From NCBI RefSeq assembly GCF_000092925.1, contig NC_014217.1, forward strand, positions 2,542,001 to 2,606,000: a stretch of DNA of 64,000 nucleotides. Reading direction: 5' to 3'. Origin of the DNA: Ancylobacter novellus DSM 506. GTDB lineage: Bacteria > Pseudomonadota > Alphaproteobacteria > Rhizobiales > Xanthobacteraceae. The notes under the pieces are model-generated. The model made no database searches, was not told the DNA's origin, and saw only the letters and a list, made by a program, of their open reading frames with translations. A program made the translations under genes and the position numbers. Positions within the stretch are counted from its first letter, which is position 1; each line of letters opens with the position of its first letter. Below, in pieces: positions 38,441 through 47,315 of this stretch.

Positions 38441-39265
38441 TCAGCCGGCGAGCTCGCGCGAGCGCCGCGTCGCCGCCGCCACCGCCTCGGTGAGCAGCGG
38501 GCCGAAGCCCTTCGTCTCGTCCATCAGCACCTCCAGCGCCGCCGCCGTCGTGCCCTTGGGCGAGGTGACGTTCTTGCGAAGCTGCGCCGGGTCGATGCCG
38601 GTCTGCCGCATCAGTTCGCCCGCGCCGGCGACGGTCGCGCGCGCCAGCCGGTCGGCCATGTCGGCCGGCAGCCCCGCCGCCGCGCCGGCCTGCGCCAGCG
38701 CCTCGGCGAGCAGGAACACATAGGCCGGGCCGGAGCCGGAGACGGCGGTGGCGACGTCGATCAGCGCCTCGTCGTCGACCCATTCCACCCCGCCGGTGGC
38801 GCGCAGAAGCGCGTCGGCGATGCTCATCTGCTCCGGCGTCACCGCCGCGTTCGGCACCGCCACCGTCACCCCCCGCCCGATGGCCGCCGGGGTGTTGGGG
38901 ATGGCGCGCACCACCGAGATGCCGGGCGGGAAGGCGGCTTCGAGGAATCGAATCGTCCGCCCCGCCATCACCGAGACCACCAGCGTATCCGGGTTGGCGA
39001 GCGCGGCGACGCGCGGCAGCACGTCGGGGGCGACCTGCGGCTTCACCGCCAGCAGCATCACCGAAGGCGGCGAGCCGTTGAGCGGGTTCAGCGCGACACC
39101 GCGCGCCTCGATGAGGGCGGCGACCTCCGGCGGCGGGCCGGGATCGATCACCGCCGCGCGCGCCGGATCGAGGCCGAGGCCGATCCAGCCTTCCAGCATG
39201 GCGCCGCCCATCTTGCCGGCGCCGACGAGCAGCACCCGGCCGGGAATGTCGGAGAGAGTGGCCAT
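38441..39265 (-). CDS. proC: Pyrroline-5-carboxylate reductase
   Basis: NAD(P)H-dependent enzyme completing proline synthesis, 274 residues. The Rossmann motif VLLVGAGKMGGAM is at 11-23; RAIPNTPAAIGRG and the C-terminal GSGPAYVFLLAEAL block (dimer and active-site region) are intact, as is LRKNVTSPKGTTAAAL near 235-250. The start at 39265 has GGGGGA five bases ahead once the adjacent ATG is skipped; 39268 is the alternative. The frame continues upstream only into repeat DNA. It is isolated, with a repeat cluster on its 5' side. Confidence 0.94.
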   Translation of the reverse strand: MATLSDIPGRVLLVGAGKMGGAMLEGWIGLGLDPARAAVIDPGPPPEVAALIEARGVALNPLNGSPPSVMLLAVKPQVAPDVLPRVAALANPDTLVVSVMAGRTIRFLEAAFPPGISVVRAIPNTPAAIGRGVTVAVPNAAVTPEQMSIADALLRATGGVEWVDDEALIDVATAVSGSGPAYVFLLAEALAQAGAAAGLPADMADRLARATVAGAGELMRQTGIDPAQLRKNVTSPKGTTAAALEVLMDETKGFGPLLTEAVAAATRRSRELAG

Positions 39266-39375
39266 CATCGTCCCCCATGCCAAACGCAGGCCGCGCTCTA
39301 TGCGGACCGTCCTGACGGCCTTGTGCCGGGGCGCCGCGGCTTTGGCAATGGGGAGGACGACTTCCAAGAGAACGC

Positions 39376-39513
39376 CGTCATGGCCGGGCTTGACCCGGCC
39401 ATCCACGGACTTGTGCCGTAGGAAGGGAGAGTGGATCCCCGGGTCAAGCCCGGGGATGACGTTATACTTCTCCACGCCGTCATCCCGGACGGCCGTCAGG
39501 CCGATCTGGGATC
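39376..39513. repeat. Family A element (first in a repeat cluster)
   Basis: Contains CGTCATGGCCGGGCTTGACC, CCCCGGGTCAAGCCCGGGGAT and CGTCATCCCGGACGGCC units. It lies in the 564-base proC-ybjN gap together with two more elements. Confidence 0.82.
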
Positions 39514-39570
39514 GCTTGCAGGAAAAGAGCGGCACGCGATCATGGTCCTGCGCCTCCCCCAATACGCCCT

Positions 39571-39675
39571 CATCCTGAGGTGCCGCCGCAGGCGGCCTCG
39601 AAGGATCGTCGCTCAAGCGCGCCCGGACGAGCATCCTTCGAGGCCCGGCCTTTGGCCGGGCCTCGAAGGATGAGG
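39571..39675. repeat. Family B element (second in the cluster)
   Basis: Begins CATCCTGAGGTGCCGC, carries the internal TCGAAGGATCG and CATCCTTCGAGG arms, and ends CTCGAAGGATGAGG. One end differs from the copy at 21133, so it is a truncated or rearranged family B copy. Confidence 0.78.
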
Positions 39676-39711
39676 GCGTATGGGGGCGATGAGGGTCACG
39701 GTAATGCCCCC

Positions 39712-39794
39712 TCAGGCCGGGCTTGGCCCGGCCGTCCACGACTTGTGCCGCGGAAAGGAAGACATGGATCCCCGGGTCAAGCCCGGGGATGACG
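39712..39794. repeat. Family A element (third in the cluster)
   Basis: Carries GGCCGGGCTTGGCCCGGCC and CCCCGGGTCAAGCCCGGGGA followed by TGACGG. Between proC and ybjN the three elements leave almost no unique sequence. Confidence 0.8.
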
Positions 39795-39829
39795 GCAGTA
39801 TTAGTCGAGGCGTCGGCGGCCGCCCGGCC

Positions 39830-40327
39830 TCACGCCTCGCCGACGGTCTCGAACAGCGTGGCGTCCATCGCCTCGCGGGCGGACTTGCCGGCCCAGACGA
39901 CGAACTGGAAGGCGGGGAAATAGCGCTCCACCGCCTCGATGGCGCATTCCATCAGCACTTCGCACTGGCGATCCGTCGCCTCGGCGCCGGCGAGCAGCAG
40001 CGCGTGGCGGAACATGATCACGCCTTCCTTCGACCAGAGGTCGAAATGGCCGATCCACATCTGCTCGTTGATCAGCGAGAGCAGGCGCAGCACCTCGGTC
40101 TTGCGCTTCTCCGGCACCTTGAGGTCGAAGGCGCAGGCGACGTGCAGCGCCTCCACCTCGTCCATCCACTGGAACGAGATGTGGCAGTCCGTCCACCGCC
40201 CTTCCAGCGAGATGGTGATCTCGTCCTCGGCCGAACGCTCGAACGACCATTCGTTGAGCGCAGCCATGCGCTCGACAAGGTCCAGCGGGTTGAGGCGGGT
40301 GTCGGTTTCGAAATCGGTATAGGTCAT
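39830..40327 (-). CDS. YbjN domain-containing protein
   Basis: Cytoplasmic protein of 165 residues with a YbjN domain, a fold related to type III secretion chaperones and of unknown role. Recognisable segments are the acidic EDEITISLEGRWTDCHISFQ strand-rich core, LRLLSLINEQMWIGHFDLWS, and VERYFPAFQFVVWAGKSARE near the end. The start at 40327 follows GAGGTCGAGC; 40369 is an in-frame alternative inside less conserved sequence. It lies downstream of ubiK on the same strand after a 232-base gap. Confidence 0.85.
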   Translation of the reverse strand: MTYTDFETDTRLNPLDLVERMAALNEWSFERSAEDEITISLEGRWTDCHISFQWMDEVEALHVACAFDLKVPEKRKTEVLRLLSLINEQMWIGHFDLWSKEGVIMFRHALLLAGAEATDRQCEVLMECAIEAVERYFPAFQFVVWAGKSAREAMDATLFETVGEA

Positions 40328-40559
40328 GCTCGACCTCGCGAGGGTGGGCGCGGAGGGGGTCGAACGCAATCAACGCAGCCGTTTATCCGGCAAAGCATTC
40401 GAGAATCGAACGAATCGCCTTCTCTCCGACTATATCGCGCTGAATCCGTACCTCGCTACGACCGTTGGGCCATGGCCCGCTTTAATTGCGGCGCATGGCG
40501 GAAAGGTGTCGGGATTCGCAGGGTTGCCGCAAGCGCGCAGGCGCTGCGTCCACAGGGGT

Positions 40560-40847
40560 TCAGCCGAGCGAATCCGGCGGGTCGATCGTCGCTTCCAGTT
40601 TCTGCTCCTTCGCCTCCAGCGCGGCGATGCGGGCGGCCAGCCTCTCATTCTCCTCGCGAGCGGCGGCGGCGAGCTCCTTCACCGTCTCGAATTCCTCGCG
40701 GGTGACGACGTCGAGCTCGCGCAGGATGCGCTCGGCCTGCGCACGCATCACCGTCTCGGCCTCGCGGCGCACGCCGGTGGCGACGCCGGCGGCGTCGTTC
40801 ATCAGCCGGGCGAAATCGTCGAAGATGCGGCTGGTGGTCTGGGTCAT
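40560..40847 (-). CDS. ubiK: Ubiquinone biosynthesis accessory factor UbiK
   Basis: BMFP-type protein (UbiK/YqiC), 95 residues, that supports aerobic ubiquinone synthesis and associates with membrane lipids. The N-terminal amphipathic helix (RIFDDFARLMNDAAGVATG) precedes a long coiled coil (EFETVKELAAAAREENERLA to about residue 80). The length is typical. Its stop is 232 bases from ybjN, and it is divergent from lgt. Confidence 0.88.
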   Translation of the reverse strand: MTQTTSRIFDDFARLMNDAAGVATGVRREAETVMRAQAERILRELDVVTREEFETVKELAAAAREENERLAARIAALEAKEQKLEATIDPPDSLG

Positions 40848-41038
40848 GGTCGGCTCCCGACTTGAGGCAGGTACAATGCCTCGCCTTTAGCGGGAGAATG
40901 GGGCGCCGCACCCGCCTTAGCAAGGGCGGCGGCGGCTTGTCCCCGGCTGCGCCTTGATCCTGTCATTCAGGCGAGGCAAAGCGGGATGCGGCCGAATCGG
41001 CGCCGCGCCGCCGAGCCCGCCGCCGGAGATTGCCCGCC

Positions 41039-41881
41039 ATGTTCGCTCCGCCGCTCTTCGTCCTGCCCTTCCCCAGCATCGACCCGGTGCTGATCGAGCT
41101 CGGCCCTTTCGCCATACGCTGGTACGCCCTCGCCTATATCGCCGGGCTGCTGTTCGGCTGGTGGATGGCCAAGAAGCTCTGCGCCACGCCGGCGCTGTGG
41201 GGCGGGCGCTCGCCGATCAAGCCGGAGGAGTTCGACGACGCCATCGTCTGGATCGCGCTCGGCGTCATCCTCGGCGGGCGCATCGGCTACGTGCTGTTCT
41301 ACAACCTACCCTATTACGCCGAGCATCCGTGGGAGGCGCTGACTCTCTGGCATGGCGGCATGGCCTTCCATGGCGGCTTCCTCGGCTCCATCCTCGCCAT
41401 GTACCTGTTCTGCCGGCGGCACGGGCTCGCCTTCGTCTCCATGCTCGACATCGCCGCCAGCGTGGTGCCGGTCGGGCTGTTCCTCGGGCGGCTGGCGAAC
41501 TTCATCAATGGCGAATTGTGGGGCCGTCCGACCGACGTCGCCTGGGCCTTCGTCTTCCCCCATGGCGGGCCGGAGCCGCGCCATCCGAGCCAGCTCTACG
41601 AGGCGGGGCTGGAGGGGCTGACCATCTTCATCGTGCTGCAGATCGCCATCCGCGCCGGCGCGCTCAAGCGGCCGGGCACGGTCGCCGGGCTGTTCGTCTT
41701 CCTCTATGGCTGCGCCCGCATCTTCGTCGAGTTCTTCCGCGAGCCGGACGCGCAGCTCGGCTATCTCTATGGCGGCTGGCTGACCATGGGCATGCTGCTG
41801 TCGCTCCCCATGCTGGCGCTCGGCGCGTGGCTGATGCTGCGCGCCCGCCGCCGCCCGGCGCTGAGCGCCGACGCCGCATGA
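41039..41881 (+). CDS. lgt: Prolipoprotein diacylglyceryl transferase
   Basis: Inner-membrane enzyme adding diacylglycerol to the lipobox Cys of prolipoproteins, 280 residues with about seven helices. The signature GRLANFINGELWGRPTD (about 156-172) is present, along with the HGGMAFHGGFLG block, and RIFVEFFREPD near the C terminus containing the second essential Arg. The ATG at 41039 follows GGAG at ten bases. The stop overlaps the next start (ATGA), so lgt, midA and pgeF are coupled. Several lipoproteins in this window are potential substrates. Confidence 0.95.
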   Translation: MFAPPLFVLPFPSIDPVLIELGPFAIRWYALAYIAGLLFGWWMAKKLCATPALWGGRSPIKPEEFDDAIVWIALGVILGGRIGYVLFYNLPYYAEHPWEALTLWHGGMAFHGGFLGSILAMYLFCRRHGLAFVSMLDIAASVVPVGLFLGRLANFINGELWGRPTDVAWAFVFPHGGPEPRHPSQLYEAGLEGLTIFIVLQIAIRAGALKRPGTVAGLFVFLYGCARIFVEFFREPDAQLGYLYGGWLTMGMLLSLPMLALGAWLMLRARRRPALSADAA

Positions 41882-42987
41882 CGCCGCTGGGTGAGATCAT
41901 CGCGCGGCAGATCGGCCAGACCGGGCCGATCACGGTCGCCGACTACATGCAGCAATGCCTGTTCCACCCGACGCTCGGCTACTACACCACGCATGAGCCC
42001 TTTGGCGCGCAGGGCGATTTCGTCACCGCGCCGGAGATCAGCCAGATGTTCGGCGAGCTGCTCGGCCTCTGGGCGGCCGACACATGGATGCGGCTCGGCT
42101 CCCCCTCCCGCTTCGTGCTGGCCGAGCTCGGCCCCGGCCGCGGCACCATGATGGCCGACATGCTGCGGGCGACGCGCATCGTGCCGGGCTTGCGCGAAGC
42201 CGCGCGGGTGGTGCTGGTCGAGGCCTCGCCGCGGCTGCGCGAGAAGCAGGCGGAGACGCTCGCGGGACAGGAGGTCGATTGGGCTTCGTCCGTCGACGAC
42301 TTGCCCGCCGGCCCGCTCATCCTGCTCGCCAACGAGTTTATCGACGCCCTGCCGGTCCGCCAGTTCGTCCGGACGCCGGAAGGCCTCGCCGAGCGCATGG
42401 TCGGGCTGGAGGAGGACGGCGCCCTCGCCTTCGGCCTGCGCCCCGGCGCCCGGCTCGACGCTTCTGCCGAGGCCCGACTGCGTGACGCGCCGCCCGGTGC
42501 GATCCTCGAAATCTGCCCCGCCGGCCTCGTAGTGGCCGAGAAGCTCGGCGCCCGGCTCGCTGCAACGGGCGGCGCGGCGCTCTTCATCGATTACGGCCAT
42601 GCGGGAGGTTTCGGCGATACGCTGCAGGCGCTGCACCGGCACGCCTATGACGACGTGCTCGCTCATCCCGGCGAAGCCGATCTCACCGCCCATGTCGACT
42701 TCGCCGCCCTCGCCCGCGCCGCGACGGCCGCCGGAGCCCGCGCCTTCGGTCCCATCGGACAGGGCGTGCTGCTCGAACGCCTCGGTCTCGACGCCCGCGC
42801 CGAGCGGCTGAAGCGCGACGCCGATCCCGCCGCCCGCGCTTCCATCGATGCCGCCCGCGCCCGCCTCGCCGGCACCGGCGAGAAGGAGATGGGGGCCCTC
42901 TTCAAGGCGCTCGCTCTGGTGCATCCTGCGCTCGGCCCGGTCGCCGGATTCGCCCCCGACGAAGAATTCAGGAACACGCCCGCATGA
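41878..42987 (+). CDS. SAM-dependent methyltransferase MidA/NDUFAF7-like (DUF185)
   Basis: Class I methyltransferase of the NDUFAF7/MidA family, 369 residues; the mitochondrial homologue methylates a complex I subunit. Features are ITVADYMQQCLFHPTLGYY, the SAM site LAELGPGRGTMMADML (about 82-97), and ANEFIDALPVRQF followed by a long C-terminal part with IDYGHAGGFGDTLQALH. The ATG overlaps the lgt stop and the gene overlaps pgeF in the same way. A role in NADH dehydrogenase assembly is inferred from homology. Confidence 0.9.
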   Translation: MTPLGEIIARQIGQTGPITVADYMQQCLFHPTLGYYTTHEPFGAQGDFVTAPEISQMFGELLGLWAADTWMRLGSPSRFVLAELGPGRGTMMADMLRATRIVPGLREAARVVLVEASPRLREKQAETLAGQEVDWASSVDDLPAGPLILLANEFIDALPVRQFVRTPEGLAERMVGLEEDGALAFGLRPGARLDASAEARLRDAPPGAILEICPAGLVVAEKLGARLAATGGAALFIDYGHAGGFGDTLQALHRHAYDDVLAHPGEADLTAHVDFAALARAATAAGARAFGPIGQGVLLERLGLDARAERLKRDADPAARASIDAARARLAGTGEKEMGALFKALALVHPALGPVAGFAPDEEFRNTPA

Positions 42988-43745
42988 AGGTCGAATCCCC
43001 CGCCCTCAAGGCCCTGCCCGGCATCCGCCACGCCTTCTTCACCCGCGAGGGCGGCGTGTCGCAGGGCATCTATGCCGGGCTGAACGGCGGCACCGGCTCG
43101 CGCGACGACCAGGCGCTGGTCGCGCAGAACCGCGCCCGCATGGAAGCGGCGCTCGGCGTGCCGGAGGGCCATCTGCTCACCGCCTGGCAGATCCATTCGC
43201 CCGACTGCGTCGTCGTCGAGCGGCCCTGGGACGAGCGGCCCCGCGCCGACGCGGTAGCGACCGCCACGCCCGGCATCGCCGCCGCCGTCTCCATCGCCGA
43301 TTGCGGTCCGGTGCTGTTCGCCGATCCCGAGGCGCGGGTCGTCGCCGCCGCCCATGCCGGCTGGAAGGGCGCGGTCGGCGGCGTGCTCGACGCCACGCTC
43401 GATCGCATGGAGGATCTGGGCGCCAGCCGTGCCCGCGTCATCGCCGCCATCGGTCCGCTGATCCGCCAGCCGAGCTATGAGGTCGGGCCGGAATTCGTCG
43501 AGAATCTCTCCGCCCTCGACCCCGCCAACAAGCGTTTCCTCATCGCCTCCGGGCGTCCCGGCCACGCCATGTTCGACCTGCCCGGCTACATCGCCGCGCG
43601 GCTGAAGGAGCTCGGCGTCGGCACCGTCGACGATCTCGGCCTCGACACCTATGCCGACGAGGCGCGCTTCTACAGCTACCGGCGCTCGACCCATCGCCAG
43701 GAACCCGATTACGGCCGGCTGATCGCCGCCATCACGCTTGTCTGA
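42984..43745 (+). CDS. pgeF: Multicopper-oxidase-like YfiH/PgeF family protein
   Basis: Protein of the YfiH/PgeF (laccase-domain) family, 253 residues; members have been described as purine nucleoside phosphorylases and as peptidoglycan editing factors that discard misincorporated muropeptides. The two metal motifs are visible: ISIADCGPVLF and HAGWKGAVGG. RFYSYRRSTHRQEPDYGR is the conserved C terminus. The start overlaps the previous stop (ATGA). The gene closes the lgt-midA-pgeF run. Confidence 0.9.
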   Translation: MKVESPALKALPGIRHAFFTREGGVSQGIYAGLNGGTGSRDDQALVAQNRARMEAALGVPEGHLLTAWQIHSPDCVVVERPWDERPRADAVATATPGIAAAVSIADCGPVLFADPEARVVAAAHAGWKGAVGGVLDATLDRMEDLGASRARVIAAIGPLIRQPSYEVGPEFVENLSALDPANKRFLIASGRPGHAMFDLPGYIAARLKELGVGTVDDLGLDTYADEARFYSYRRSTHRQEPDYGRLIAAITLV

Positions 43746-43791
43746 GGGGCGGAGTGATAGCGCGTCGTCCTGAAGGTCCAATCCACAGCGC

Positions 43792-43915
43792 ACCGTCATC
43801 CTGAGGTGCGACCCCGGGCTTGACCCGGGGGAGCCTCGAAGGATGGTCACCCAGGTGCACCCGGACGAGCATCCTTCGAGGCCCGGCCGATGGCCGGGTA
43901 CCTCAGGATGACGGT
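43792..43915. repeat. Hybrid element: family B ends with a family A core
   Basis: Terminal inverted repeats ACCGTCATCCTGAGGT and ACCTCAGGATGACGGT are perfect over 16 bp (family B). Inside is CCCCGGGCTTGACCCGGGG, the family A core, so one element has inserted into or recombined with the other. Confidence 0.85.
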
Positions 43916-43966
43916 CATGGGGAGGAGAGCCGGAATGCTTGAGACAATCGCTGAAAGCGAGGCCGC

Positions 43967-45118
43967 ATGACGCTGCACTTCACCCAGCCGGAATTCGAGC
44001 GCCGCAAGGGCCGCCTGCTCGTCGAGATGGCCGAGCGCAAGCTCGACGGCCTGCTGATGTTCCAGCAGGAATCCATGTACTGGCTGACCGGCTACGACAC
44101 GTTCGGCTTCTGCTTCTTCCAGTCGCTCTGGCTCGGCGCCGACGGGCGGCTCGCGCTGCTCACCCGCTCGGCGGATCTCAGGCAAGCGCAGCACACCTCG
44201 CTGATCGAGGACATCCGCATCTGGACCGACCGGGCCGACGCCACCCCGCAGCAGCAGCTGCGCGACATGGTGGCCGGTCTCGGCGGCTCAGGCGCCCGCA
44301 TCGGCGTCGAGTATGAGAGCTACGGCCTCACCGCCGCGGCGGGCAAGAAGCTCGACGCCGCCTTCGAGGGCTTCGCCACGCTGGAGGACGCCTCCCGCCT
44401 CGTCGACCGGCTGCGCGCGGTCAAATCGCCGGCCGAGATTATCTATGTGCGGCAGGCCGGCAAGCTGGCGCTCTCCGCCCGCGAGGCCGCCATCGCCACC
44501 GTCGGCCCGGATGTCGACGAGGGCGAGGTGCTCGCCGCCATGCAGGGCGCGATCTTCCAGGGCGGCGGCGACTATCCGGCCAACGAGTTCATCATCGGCT
44601 CCGGCGCCGACGCCCTGCTCTGCCGCTACAAGTCCGGCCGCCGCAAGCTCGACGGCGAGGACCAGATCACGCTGGAATGGGCCGGCGCCTATCGCCGCTA
44701 CCATGCGGCGATGATGGAGACGGTCATCGTCGGCCCGCCGCGCGACCGGCATCTCGAGCTCTTCGCCGCGGCGAAGCAGGCGCTGGAGGCCTGCGCCCAC
44801 GCCATGATTCCCGGCAAGACCGCCGGCGACGTCTTCGCCGCCCATGCCCATGTGATGGACGGGCACGGCCTCAGCGCCCATCGGCTCGCCGCCTGCGGCT
44901 ATTCGCTCGGGGCGAAATTCACCCCCTCCTGGATGGACCCGCCGATGTTCTACGAGGCCAATCCGTGGGTGCTGGAACCCGGCATGGTGCTGTTCGCACA
45001 CATGATTCTCATGGACAGCGAGACCGAGACCGCCATGTGCCTCGGGCGCACTTTCTTAATCGGCGTTAACGGTAACGAGTGCTTAACCGAGGCGCCTCTG
45101 GACCTGATCGTTAATTAG
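43967..45118 (+). CDS. M24-family peptidase-like hydrolase (DoeA/aminopeptidase P fold)
   Basis: Pita-bread-fold protein of the M24 family, 383 residues: an N-terminal creatinase-type domain (about 1-150) and a C-terminal catalytic domain. In the canonical metal site the first two Asp residues are not conserved: the segment reads ITLEWAGAYRRYHAAMMETV (about 232-251), with Glu and His where Asp is expected. Such departures are known in ectoine hydrolase (DoeA/EutD), so a metal-independent amide hydrolase is likely. No ectoine genes are adjacent. The start is preceded by GAAAGCGAGG. Confidence 0.85.
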   Translation: MTLHFTQPEFERRKGRLLVEMAERKLDGLLMFQQESMYWLTGYDTFGFCFFQSLWLGADGRLALLTRSADLRQAQHTSLIEDIRIWTDRADATPQQQLRDMVAGLGGSGARIGVEYESYGLTAAAGKKLDAAFEGFATLEDASRLVDRLRAVKSPAEIIYVRQAGKLALSAREAAIATVGPDVDEGEVLAAMQGAIFQGGGDYPANEFIIGSGADALLCRYKSGRRKLDGEDQITLEWAGAYRRYHAAMMETVIVGPPRDRHLELFAAAKQALEACAHAMIPGKTAGDVFAAHAHVMDGHGLSAHRLAACGYSLGAKFTPSWMDPPMFYEANPWVLEPGMVLFAHMILMDSETETAMCLGRTFLIGVNGNECLTEAPLDLIVN

Positions 45119-45128
45119 TTTTAACCAT
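45056..45128. promoter_or_regulatory. Cluster of TTAA sites, including TTAACCAT
   Basis: Five TTAA tetramers occur in 69 bases (45056, 45066, 45083, 45111, 45121), the last in TTAACCAT. Two pairs are spaced by six bases. This resembles CtrA-type sites, but the spacing is one short of the classical TTAA-N7-TTAA, and part of it is coding for the M24 gene. Confidence 0.3.
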
Positions 45129-45275
45129 TTCCCGACCGTCGGCGACGCTCGCGGCTCCCTCGCGGAGACACGCGGCGCGACCGACACGGAGCCGGATCCG
45201 ATCAGCGTGCTGATCGGTGAATCCGTCTCCGGACTGGACGATGGGAGCCCGTCCGGGCTCCCCGGGGATGGGTTC

Positions 45276-45941
45276 ATGATCGATCGACTCCGCCGGCAGC
45301 TTCGCCGGTGCCTGCCGACGACCGCGGTGCTCTTCGCCGCTCTTGCCCTCGGGGCGTGCCAGACCGACGCCAACCGGCCGGTCGCGGCGACCTCGATCTC
45401 GTCCTCCTCGGGCAAGGCCATCGCCTTCGAATCGATCGACGGTCCGCCCCAGCCGGTGTTCGACAAGCTGGTCGCCAGCCTCACTTCCGAAGCCAGCGCC
45501 CGCCGGGTTCCCGTGGTCTCGCGCCAGTCCAAGGCCGCCTACCGCGTGCGCGGCTATCTCGCCGCCAGCGTCGAGAACGGCAAGGGCGAGGTCGACTGGG
45601 CCTGGGACGTGTTCGACGCGGACGAGACCCGCGTGCTGCGCGTCGCCGGCGTCGAGAAAGTCGGGCCCGGCAAGGACGTCTGGAACAAGCTGGACGATGA
45701 GACGGTGCAGCGCATCGCCGCCCAGAGCCTCGACGAGATCACCACCCGCCTCGCCGGCGGCACGCCTTCCGCCGCTCCGGCCGCGGCGCGCCAGCCCGAT
45801 CCGGCCGATGCCCCGCCGGTGCGCGAGGATGACGGCCCGGCGGTCGCCGATGCCGGCACCGCGGAGCCGGGCGATGCCGTTGCGGAAGCCCCCGCGCCCG
45901 GCAAGCCGGCGAACGCCCTCACCTTCGCCGCCCATCCGTGA
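45276..45941 (+). CDS. Hypothetical lipoprotein
   Basis: A 221-residue protein with a lipoprotein signal: TTAVLFAALALGAC, acylated Cys at residue 28. The mature core (about 45-150) contains an alternating strand and helix pattern with KAAYRVRGYLAASVENGKGE and VDWAWDVFDADETRVLRVAG; the last 70 residues are Ala/Pro/Asp-rich and probably disordered. No family is recognised. The ATG at 45276 is the first that gives a clean signal; the frame also opens upstream. It lies between the M24 gene and prs without overlap. Confidence 0.72.
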   Translation: MIDRLRRQLRRCLPTTAVLFAALALGACQTDANRPVAATSISSSSGKAIAFESIDGPPQPVFDKLVASLTSEASARRVPVVSRQSKAAYRVRGYLAASVENGKGEVDWAWDVFDADETRVLRVAGVEKVGPGKDVWNKLDDETVQRIAAQSLDEITTRLAGGTPSAAPAAARQPDPADAPPVREDDGPAVADAGTAEPGDAVAEAPAPGKPANALTFAAHP

Positions 45942-46091
45942 GGCCGGCGCGCCACGCTGCCCGGAGTCCTAGGGACAAGCGGCCGCACCGCGGCCCTCGC
46001 CGCTTTACAGGCAGGGCCGGCCCGCCTATCAGGTCTGCGCGACGGCTGTAAGACGGCCGGCGGCAAGGATTACGGCTGGGAGCGCGCCGGA

Positions 46092-47045
46092 ATGTCTCAC
46101 AATAACGGTTCGATCAAACTCGTCGCCGGCAATGCCAATCGGCCGCTGGCGGAGGCGATCGGGGCGTATCTCGCCACCCCGCTGACCCGCGCGGTAGTCC
46201 GCCGCTTCGCCGACATGGAGATCTTCGTCGAGATCCAGGAGAATGTGCGCGGCACCGACGTCTTCGTGCTGCAGTCGACCTCCTTCCCGACCAACGACCA
46301 CCTGATGGAGCTGCTCATCATCACCGATGCGCTGCGCCGCTCCTCCGCCCGCCGCATCACCGCCGTCATCCCCTATTTCGGCTATGCCAGGCAGGACCGC
46401 CGCTCCTCCGGCCGCACGCCGATCTCCGCCAAGCTGGTCGCCAACCTCATCACCCATGCCGGCGCCGACCGCGTGCTCACGGTCGACCTGCATGCCGGGC
46501 AGATCCAGGGCTTCTTCGACATCCCGACGGACAACCTGTTCTCCGCCCCGGTGATGGTGCAGGACGTCAAGGCCCGCTTCGACCTCTCCAACATCACCGT
46601 GGTGTCGCCCGACGTCGGCGGCGTGGTGCGCGCCCGCGCGCTCGCCAAGCGCATCGACGCCCAGCTCGCCATCGTCGACAAGCGCCGCGAGCGGCCGGGC
46701 GAGAGCGAGGTGATGAACGTCATCGGCGACGTCGAGGGCCGGCGCTGCATCCTCGTCGACGACATCATCGATTCCGGCGGCACGCTGGTGAACGCCGCCG
46801 ACGCGCTGCTGGCGCGCGGCGCCACCGAGGTGCACGCATACATCACCCATGGCGTGCTCTCCGGCGGCGCGGTGGCCCGCGTCACCGCCTCCAACCTGAA
46901 GGAATTGGTGATCACCGATTCCATCCAGCCCACCGAGGCGGTGCGGGTGGCGCGCAACATCCGCGTCATCTCCATCGCCAGCCTGCTGGCGGAGGCCATC
47001 GGCCGCACCGCGCATGAGGAAAGCGTCTCCAGCCTGTTCGATTGA
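46092..47045 (+). CDS. prs: Ribose-phosphate pyrophosphokinase
   Basis: Class I PRPP synthetase, 317 residues, supplying PRPP for purine, pyrimidine, histidine and NAD synthesis. The pyrophosphate and ribose sites are visible: [36 protein letters not shown] (about 131-146), and the PRPP-binding [12 protein letters not shown] (about 220-231). The N-terminal flexible loop containing [13 protein letters not shown] is complete. It is not in an obvious operon here. Confidence 0.96.
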   Translation: MSHNNGSIKLVAGNANRPLAEAIGAYLATPLTRAVVRRFADMEIFVEIQENVRGTDVFVLQSTSFPTNDHLMELLIITDALRRSSARRITAVIPYFGYARQDRRSSGRTPISAKLVANLITHAGADRVLTVDLHAGQIQGFFDIPTDNLFSAPVMVQDVKARFDLSNITVVSPDVGGVVRARALAKRIDAQLAIVDKRRERPGESEVMNVIGDVEGRRCILVDDIIDSGGTLVNAADALLARGATEVHAYITHGVLSGGAVARVTASNLKELVITDSIQPTEAVRVARNIRVISIASLLAEAIGRTAHEESVSSLFD

Positions 47046-47066
47046 GCGGCATCCCCCTTTGGAGAA

Positions 47067-47173
47067 CCTCATCCTGAGATGCCCGGCGTAAGCCGGGCCT
47101 CGAAGGATGCTCGTCCGGGCGCGCTCAAGCGACCATCCTTCGAGGCTCGCTGCGCTCGCACCTCAGGATGAGG
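47067..47173. repeat. Dispersed palindromic element, family B
   Basis: Bounded by CCTCATCCTGAG and CTCAGGATGAGG, with the same internal TCGAAGGATG and CATCCTTCGA arms as the copy at 21133. It follows the prs stop. Confidence 0.85.
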
Positions 47174-47315
47174 GTGTCCTGTGGAGGCCTAGCAGAGCCC
47201 CGGCACCTCGATACCTAAATGGCCGGCAGCCGCTCTTATTGTGCGCTGCGCCATGATCGTTCCACAGTTCGGCCCCAACCTTTGGGCTCGCTCAACCGAA
47301 CGGGACGCCGCCACG

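Noticed and set aside
39376..39794. Closely spaced palindromes considered as a CRISPR array
   Set aside because: Units differ in sequence and size, spacing is irregular, and no cas genes are near.
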